Assembly (NCBI RefSeq): GCF_000182925.2
Contig: NC_026504.1
Span: 2,542,001 to 2,606,000, forward strand
Reading direction: 5' to 3'
Origin: Neurospora crassa OR74A
Lineage: Eukaryota; Ascomycota; Sordariomycetes; Sordariales; Sordariaceae
DNA length: 64,000 bases
In this document: positions 58,364-64,000 of the stretch, piece after piece
Layout of the letters: every line of letters begins with the position of its first letter
How positions within the stretch are numbered: position 1 is the first letter of the stretch
Program-made: the position numbers and the translations under genes
Notes under the pieces: generated by a model
Seen by the model: only the letters and a program-made list of their open reading frames with translations
Database searches by the model: none
Told to the model about the DNA's origin: nothing

Positions 58364-59584
58364 ATGAGCGACCAAGAACCCAGGTCTCTCAAGGCCACCT
58401 TCGCCGCCGCCGAAGAGAAACGCCTCTCGCTCGAGAACTCACCACCCAGCCCGGCCGACTACGCCGACACCGTTTCCGCCGCCATCAAGCTTTACCAATC
58501 CTGCCTCTCCCAGATCAGCCTTCTGTCCCTCTTCAGCTCCAACGAAGGACTCGAAGACCTCAATACCAACGACCTCCCCTACCTGCTCGTCAACTACCAC
58601 CTCGCCGAGCTCATCCAAAAGATTCCCTCGCCTACACCCTCGCCCGCCGAACGAAAACACATCCTTGCCCAGGCCCGCGAAGCCTACGAGCGCTACCTCC
58701 ATCTGCTCGATAGCTACGAAGGTCTGCTGAACCCAACCTACAAGAAGCTTCTCGAGCGCTACACCGACAGCCCAACCGACTTCAGCGTCGTCTCGTCCGC
58801 CTCGGACCCCAACGCCCGTCGCAACGCCAAGATCGCCAACTTCAAAGCCGAGAAGGAGCTGCGCCAGAAACTCGCCTACCTCCGACAACGGCCCGAGTAT
58901 GCCGCCGCCGATCTTGAGCTAGACGATGACGAGTCAATAAGCCAGAGCAGAGGAGGGGGAGGAGGGGGAGGAAGCACAGGCGACGAAGAACTTGTCCGCT
59001 CCGTCCACCTCGCCCACCTTGACCTGTGCACACATCTGACCTTCCAAGCGCTCGAGAGCCTCAACCGTGAGCTGGAGGTGCTCAACATGGCTCCACGCGA
59101 GCCTGCCTCGCTGCCATCCGCGCAACTACGAAACAACCAGGCAGGCAATGACGGGGGCGCGCAGGACGACCTACGGCGGCGACAAGGAGGTGGCGCAGCG
59201 GATCGCGACTATAGCGACAGACTCGATATGCCGTTTAGCCGGTTGCAGGGCATACTGGGTGGGAGCGGGCCGATTTTGTCCAAGGAGGGCAGGCCACTGC
59301 GACCGTTTACGCTGACGGGGACGAGACAGGAGATTGCCAAGGGGGTGTTTAGGCCGGGTCATAATTTGCCGACCATGTCGATTGATGAGTACTTGGAGGA
59401 GGAAAGGAGACGGGGCGGGATCATTGAGGGAGGTGGAGAGGCGAGTTGGAAGGCTGGGGAGAAGGATCCGAATGACGAGGATGACTATGAGAAGTTGGAT
59501 GCGGAGACAATGAAGGCAAGGGCGTGGGATGAGTTTGTGGAGGCGAATCCGAAGGGTAGTGGGAATACGTTAAACAGGGGGTGA
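58364..59584 (+). CDS. TAP42: TAP42-type regulatory subunit of PP2A-like phosphatases
   Basis: Binds catalytic subunits of PP2A and PP6-like phosphatases downstream of TOR (alpha4/IGBP1 family). A single exon of 406 residues starting MSDQEPRSLKATFAAAEEKR; an upstream in-frame ATG at 58298 would add 22 basic residues and is less likely. The N-terminal TPR-like helices carry family blocks: DYADTVSAAIKLYQSCLSQI, DLPYLLVNYHLAELIQKI, RKHILAQAREAYERYLHLLD and RRNAKIANFKAEKELRQKL. A short Gly run (SRGGGGGGGSTG) interrupts the middle. The C-terminal half has the conserved RPFTLTGTRQEIAKGVFRPG followed by HNLPTMSIDEYLEEE, and a charged end (DEDDYEKLDAETMKARAWDE). Identification is firm. Confidence 0.93.
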   Translation: MSDQEPRSLKATFAAAEEKRLSLENSPPSPADYADTVSAAIKLYQSCLSQISLLSLFSSNEGLEDLNTNDLPYLLVNYHLAELIQKIPSPTPSPAERKHILAQAREAYERYLHLLDSYEGLLNPTYKKLLERYTDSPTDFSVVSSASDPNARRNAKIANFKAEKELRQKLAYLRQRPEYAAADLELDDDESISQSRGGGGGGGSTGDEELVRSVHLAHLDLCTHLTFQALESLNRELEVLNMAPREPASLPSAQLRNNQAGNDGGAQDDLRRRQGGGAADRDYSDRLDMPFSRLQGILGGSGPILSKEGRPLRPFTLTGTRQEIAKGVFRPGHNLPTMSIDEYLEEERRRGGIIEGGGEASWKAGEKDPNDEDDYEKLDAETMKARAWDEFVEANPKGSGNTLNRG

Positions 59585-59794
59585 TGGGCCTTGGAATAGA
59601 TTGCGAACGTGTTGTGGACGAGGGGGTATGCTATGGGCCAAATTGATACCAAAACATTGACATAGAAGTCAAAGTCGAAAAATGATAATCGCTGATGTTT
59701 GATGGTCTACACCAGGAACTGGCAATATCTGACCTTGGCCCGTGCCACCAGCAAAAGGCCACCACTCGCTACGTATTAACCATACTAGTAGTAC

Positions 59795-62700
59795 TCACTC
59801 ACTTCGAACTTTCCCCCCATTTTCCCCCCTCCTGGGATTGATCCCCCTCTTGCCCCCTTGTCCCTTCCCCTTCTTGTCTAAATCCTCATCCCCCTCCGGT
59901 GCCGGCGGCCCCGGGATATCCACCCCCTCGACCCTGTACTCCATCCCAATATACCCATCACTAACCACCAACACATCCAGCTTCCTACCCTTCGCCCCCC
60001 CTTCCACCGGTGGCAGTCTCATCACAGCCCTAGCACTAGGTCTCATGCCCACCTCTATTCCATTCGTCTTCTTCCCATTCTGTTGGTGATTCTGCTCTTG
60101 TTGTTGTTGTTGTTTCCTCCCACTACTCCAACCAACCCTCTTGACAGCAACTACCTCATCCCTCTTCACATCCGCCACCACGACAAACCACCCCTCCGTC
60201 TGCGGCTTGGGAAACTTGGGAGCATAAATCCGCCCCTCGCGCTCCGTGATGGGGTTCAATCGCTTCAGAACAACCGTCAGTTCGCCGTGCTTGACGTTTT
60301 CCACCGAGACGTGCACGTCCGGCACGGCTTGGGCGGCTTTGGCGAAGCGGTTGGCTTGTGCTAGAGCAAGACCAAGTTCGTCGCGGGCGAGTTTTTGGAG
60401 GAGGGTGTATTGCTGGTTGCTGCCGCCGCCGCCGCCGCGGGAGTTGTTGGTGGATTTGCTCAGTTGATTTAGTGTCATTTTGGATTTGCACCGGTCGGCT
60501 TCAGCATGATCAAAGCCGGGGAATATGGAGAGTGCAGGGTCCTCAGGCCAACGAGCCTGCTTAACGCATTGCAGGAGTTTGACGAATTGCAACATACTGC
60601 TCAGGTATCCCAGCTCAGTCATGACGTCCACCGAGGCTTGGATAATGCGCACCGCTTGGTCCAGGACAGATGTCTGGTCGCCGACGTAATCGGTGATAGG
60701 CAGGGGCTCGACACGGGCCATGTGCGCTTGGAGCAGCAAGAAGGCCTTCACGTGGGGATCCCACATCGGCAGGCCGTCAAATGCGGAGGTGGGGAAGGGC
60801 AAGGCCTTGGCTAGCTCGGCGTTGATCAAGTCTTCGTTGTGACGAACGGGGAGCTCGTCATACTCGGAGGCGCGGGACATCCAGGATAGGGCTTCCAGAA
60901 AAGTGGCGGAGGCGCGGGCTTTGCGGACCAGATGCCGGATGGTCTTGTGCGAGAGGTAATAGTAGGACATGATTTTGCCCAAGGGGGTCGGATCGACGTC
61001 GCCGTTGGGGAAAACTTCGACGCAACCTGACTCGGCGAGCTCAGAGAGTGAGTGGTCAACCATTTGGATCATGTAGTCGTTGGCGAGCTGCTGAGCCATG
61101 GTGGACGAGTGTTCCTCGGCGGAGATCTCGAGACCGTAGTAGGACGGGTTCTTGTGCAGGCGCCGGAAGAAGAAGGTCCATGTCAGGTAGTCGAGCGCGT
61201 CTTGTTTGGTAACGATGGTCTCGGCGGACACTTCGGCGCACAAATGGTTGTCAAGGACCGTGTGTAGGGAGGACTCGACGGGGAAGCCGGTGTGCAGGAA
61301 GTGCTTGTAGAAGTCCTTCTTGGCGTCTTGGGTGAAGATGCGGGCGACACCCGAGTTGTCGAACTGCGGCCGTCCTGCTCTACCAAGCATCTGGAGCACG
61401 TCTGTTAGGTCCATGTCCTTGTAGGCCTCGATCTTGGCGTCGTAGAACTGCGTGCCCTTGACGACGACGAGATGCGCTGGAAGGTTGACACCCCAAGCCA
61501 AGGTACTCGTGGCTACGAGAATTTGGATCTTGTTGTTCAAAAAGAGTTCTTCGGCGATCTGCCTGTCAGACTCAACCAGACCGGCGTGATGGAGACCGAT
61601 GCCGAAGCTGATGGCTTCCTTCAAGGCATCATCCTTGACGCGGGAAAGGTTGAGCTGGAGATCATCTTCATCCATGTGAAGGAACCGCCTAGGGTTATCC
61701 TCCATACCACAGAAGTTGATGAGATCCTTGGCCGTCAAGCGGGTCTGCCGACGAGACGGCACGAACACAATGACTGGTTTCTCGGGGCTGTGGTTCAAGA
61801 TCGCCAAAAACGTAGGCCTATTCATCGATTGCATCAACGGGCAGAACCCTCTGACCTCGGGGAACCCGTCGATGTACAACTCCAGCGGCACAGGACGCAC
61901 CGAATGCCGGAAGTTGAACAAACCCTCCTTCACACCGAGCCAGTTCGCCAGGTCCGTCGCGTTGGCACAAGCCGTCGACATACCCAGCAACCGAACCGAG
62001 TTCTTGGTCGACGAGGCAATATAGTTCATACGCGAGACAATGATCTCAAGAATAGGACCACGGTCTCCAGCAAGCAAGTGAATCTCGTCGATGATGACCA
62101 AGCTGACCTTTCGGACGTATCCTCTCGTCTGCCAACTACGCGAGATACCGTCCCACTTCTCAGGAGTGGTGATGATGATATCCGCATCCTGGATCGTGCG
62201 CGTGTCAGGCGTGTTGTCACCCGTCAGCTCGACCAGCTTCAGACCGAGAGGCTTGGCGAGACGGGCACCCCAGTCCTTGACACGCTCGCGGACAAGCGCC
62301 TTCATGGGCGCAATGTAGACCACCTTGGAGCCGGGCCGCTCGCGGAACGCCCACCACATGGCCAGCTCGCAGGCAACAGTCTTGCCACTACCGGTCGGCG
62401 ATCCCAGAAGGACATTGGCGGGAGTGTGATAGAGGGTGTGGAAGACTTGGGTTTGCATCGGGTTGAAGTACTGGAAGCGCTGGGCGTAGATTTCTTCCAG
62501 GCCTGGGTTCTTCAACGCCGAAATGGGCAGAGGTTGCAGGTTCAACAGATCGGTGTAGACGCTTTCTGTGTCTGGGCGGATGAGGTGCTGGAAGGACACG
62601 GCTGTTACAGTCTCAGCGCCTAGCCACCGGTCCGAAACCGCCCTCACGTAAATCTGGTTTGGCATCGGATCGGAAAGTGGAATGGTGAAGTTGAGTTCGT

Positions 62701-64000
62701 GGTCGTCGTGAAGCTTTCTCCTGTTGAGGATGAAGAACTCATGATGATAGATCTCTGACGTCTCCGAGTTCTCAACCCAGATGTAATAGGACTCGGAAGT
62801 TCCATGCAAGTGGTCATTCCAACGGAAATCCGGAGTGACGTAGAGCTTGATCCTCAGCACATCCCTATTCAACGGCGCAATCTCCGCCTCGACGCTGAGA
62901 GTCGGGAAGTTGTCAAGCAGCTTCGTGATCTTGCCGCCCATACGATGGTTGTTGACCAAGCTGCCAATTTCGGCCGGCTCCATTTCTCTCATCGACTCAA
63001 TGTTAAGGGCCTCCAGTTCGTCGAGCTTGTTGAGCACTGGCCTGGGGAGGTCACGGTCAAACTGATGGAAGGGATGCTGAAAAGCCCAGATGCGCTTTTC
63101 GATGGACTTGGCCATGGTGAGCAGGACCAGACACTGGTGACCCCATCGCCGGTTCAGAGCAATCATGAAGAGCGCTCTACAGATACGCCCGGCTTGCTGA
63201 GCGACATAGTTGAGGTCGTTGGTTAGAGCGAAATCTTGCGGCTGCGCTCTGGAGATGTAGGCTTGAAGCAGGATATTGGTCTTCGTATGCGGCTGATCAA
63301 TGCCGGTGCTAACTTTGTAAGGTACGAACCTCTCGTCATGCTTCATTGCCATAAGCTCATTTGCTTCCTCGTTCCTAGACTGAATGTTGTCGAACTCGCC
63401 ACTCATGGCAATCATCTTGAGAATGTCTTCCTCGGTCGAGAAAGGCCGCATCATGGAATTGAAGATCTGGACACTGGAGTGCTGGATGTAGAACTGACTG
63501 GCAATCCGACCGATATCCTTGCTACGGAGTTCTTCGGTCGCCTCGTTGAAGATGATCATCTGGCTCTGCTGCAGTGTCCTGGCAGCCTGGATCGCCAGCT
63601 GTCTTCGCCTCTGGACCAGCGAGCGGTCATTGTCGTACTCGGACCAGTCGATACCGTAGGCCATGGGATTCCGCTTCATGCGTACGAAGAGGTACGAATA
63701 ACTGATCCACTTGACGGCCTCCGGAATCGAAGTGACAGTGCCCAGGGCGATCTCAGCATTCAAGTTATCGACCAGCTTGGCCGAAAACCTGGATTCAATG
63801 GGCAGCTGATCCGTGATCGCAGTGAGGTAGTGTGCGAGCTTGTCGTGCGTGGTGCAAATCATGCCGATACCAGTGTCCTCGAACTGAGGACGACCAGCAC
63901 GACCGAAGATTTGCAGAACGTCGAGAATACCCAAGTCAACAAACTTACCATCCTGGGCACTGTACACCTGGGTACCCTTGATGACAACGGCAGCAGCGGG
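59795..64000 (-). CDS. SLH1: Slh1/ASCC3-type double-cassette Ski2-like RNA helicase (N-terminus outside the window)
   Basis: The catalytic subunit of the ribosome quality-control trigger complex, which splits collided ribosomes. About 1401 residues are present, open with no intron and continuing past 64000. The visible part starts inside cassette 1 (VVIKGTQVYSAQDG, then motif VI QIFGRAGRPQFEDTG), then Sec63 domain 1. Cassette 2 has the Walker A GSPTGSGKT, the Walker B DEIH (VSLVIIDEIHLLAGDRGP), WGVNLPAH and QMLGRAGRPQFDNSG, then Sec63 domain 2. Both visible cassettes keep active motifs, which separates it from Brr2, whose second cassette is degenerate. A low-complexity Gln/Gly insertion (QQQQQEQNHQQNGKK) lies near the C-terminus, which ends in a basic PPAPEGDEDLDKKGKGQGGK tail. 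It converges with TAP42, 210 bases away. Confidence 0.92.
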   Translation of the reverse strand, partial: PAAAVVIKGTQVYSAQDGKFVDLGILDVLQIFGRAGRPQFEDTGIGMICTTHDKLAHYLTAITDQLPIESRFSAKLVDNLNAEIALGTVTSIPEAVKWISYSYLFVRMKRNPMAYGIDWSEYDNDRSLVQRRRQLAIQAARTLQQSQMIIFNEATEELRSKDIGRIASQFYIQHSSVQIFNSMMRPFSTEEDILKMIAMSGEFDNIQSRNEEANELMAMKHDERFVPYKVSTGIDQPHTKTNILLQAYISRAQPQDFALTNDLNYVAQQAGRICRALFMIALNRRWGHQCLVLLTMAKSIEKRIWAFQHPFHQFDRDLPRPVLNKLDELEALNIESMREMEPAEIGSLVNNHRMGGKITKLLDNFPTLSVEAEIAPLNRDVLRIKLYVTPDFRWNDHLHGTSESYYIWVENSETSEIYHHEFFILNRRKLHDDHELNFTIPLSDPMPNQIYVRAVSDRWLGAETVTAVSFQHLIRPDTESVYTDLLNLQPLPISALKNPGLEEIYAQRFQYFNPMQTQVFHTLYHTPANVLLGSPTGSGKTVACELAMWWAFRERPGSKVVYIAPMKALVRERVKDWGARLAKPLGLKLVELTGDNTPDTRTIQDADIIITTPEKWDGISRSWQTRGYVRKVSLVIIDEIHLLAGDRGPILEIIVSRMNYIASSTKNSVRLLGMSTACANATDLANWLGVKEGLFNFRHSVRPVPLELYIDGFPEVRGFCPLMQSMNRPTFLAILNHSPEKPVIVFVPSRRQTRLTAKDLINFCGMEDNPRRFLHMDEDDLQLNLSRVKDDALKEAISFGIGLHHAGLVESDRQIAEELFLNNKIQILVATSTLAWGVNLPAHLVVVKGTQFYDAKIEAYKDMDLTDVLQMLGRAGRPQFDNSGVARIFTQDAKKDFYKHFLHTGFPVESSLHTVLDNHLCAEVSAETIVTKQDALDYLTWTFFFRRLHKNPSYYGLEISAEEHSSTMAQQLANDYMIQMVDHSLSELAESGCVEVFPNGDVDPTPLGKIMSYYYLSHKTIRHLVRKARASATFLEALSWMSRASEYDELPVRHNEDLINAELAKALPFPTSAFDGLPMWDPHVKAFLLLQAHMARVEPLPITDYVGDQTSVLDQAVRIIQASVDVMTELGYLSSMLQFVKLLQCVKQARWPEDPALSIFPGFDHAEADRCKSKMTLNQLSKSTNNSRGGGGGSNQQYTLLQKLARDELGLALAQANRFAKAAQAVPDVHVSVENVKHGELTVVLKRLNPITEREGRIYAPKFPKPQTEGWFVVVADVKRDEVVAVKRVGWSSGRKQQQQQEQNHQQNGKKTNGIEVGMRPSARAVMRLPPVEGGAKGRKLDVLVVSDGYIGMEYRVEGVDIPGPPAPEGDEDLDKKGKGQGGKRGINPRRGENGGKVRSE

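Noticed and set aside
61472-62623. 383-codon + strand open frame opposite the Slh1 helicase
   Set aside because: Shadow of helicase cassette 2; no start context, domain or splice structure.
1-64000. CRISPR arrays, prokaryotic operons, LTR elements and dispersed 5S rRNA genes
   Set aside because: No regularly spaced repeats, no LTR pairs or reverse-transcriptase motifs, and no match to the Neurospora 5S sequence as I remember it.
59795-64000. Assignment of the last gene to the spliceosomal helicase Brr2
   Set aside because: Brr2's second cassette has degenerate catalytic motifs, whereas here it keeps GSGKT and DEIH, and the sequence fits Slh1/ASCC3 better.

Overview
The window is nuclear DNA of a filamentous ascomycete, almost certainly Neurospora (N. 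crassa or a close relative). Genes carry short introns of about 60-85 bases with GTRNGT donors and CTAAC/CTGAC-type branch sites. A dead transposon carries the mark of repeat-induced point mutation (RIP). The spliced lengths I obtain for two genes (a 1584-residue Dicer and a 1515-residue NTE1 phospholipase) equal the lengths I remember for the N. crassa proteins, and the order pyr-3 ... squalene epoxidase ... eIF2-alpha ... dcl-1 fits my recollection of that genome. No database was consulted.

Layout: 0-0.9 kb, the start of pyr-3 (CPSase/ATCase, minus strand). 0.9-8.1 kb is a gene-poor stretch holding one RIP-mutated pogo-type DNA transposon (3091-5292) with perfect 26-base ends. 8.1-12.1 kb, a TRP/Yvc1-like cation channel with a very long disordered tail. 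12.8-13.2 kb, a small single-helix protein. 15.1-17.9 kb, an unrecognised 872-residue protein. 18.5-20.1 kb, squalene epoxidase. 21.3-24.4 kb, a helical-repeat (PPR/TPR-like) protein. 25.3-29.6 kb, three minus-strand housekeeping genes: an Mme1-type mitochondrial carrier, the IMP2 peptidase and eIF2-alpha. 30.9-35.6 kb, NTE1. 35.9-37.5 kb, an aromatic amino-acid decarboxylase.

The 38.0-39.8 kb stretch is the oddest part. It has a small secreted cysteine-rich, hydrophobin-like gene, a doubtful cysteine-containing ORF, and a decayed subtilisin (S8) protease fragment interrupted by a 156-base inverted-repeat (MITE-like) insertion with TA target duplications. An intact tRNA-Gly(GCC) follows. After that come an Ist2-type anoctamin (40.5-42.9), a cytochrome b5-FMN dehydrogenase of the L-lactate dehydrogenase type (44.2-45.8), a Rab-family GTPase split by a low-complexity insertion (48.1-49.8), the Dicer gene dcl-1 (51.0-55.9), pyridoxamine-phosphate oxidase (56.6-57.6), TAP42 (58.4-59.6), and the C-terminal two thirds of an Slh1/ASCC3-type helicase (59.8 to the window edge).

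The genes do not form one pathway. Themes that recur are mitochondrial biogenesis (carrier, IMP2, helical-repeat protein), lipid and membrane homeostasis (squalene epoxidase, NTE1, Ist2, TRP channel), translation and its quality control (eIF2-alpha, TAP42/TOR signalling, Slh1), and genome defence seen from two sides (the Dicer gene and a RIP-inactivated transposon).
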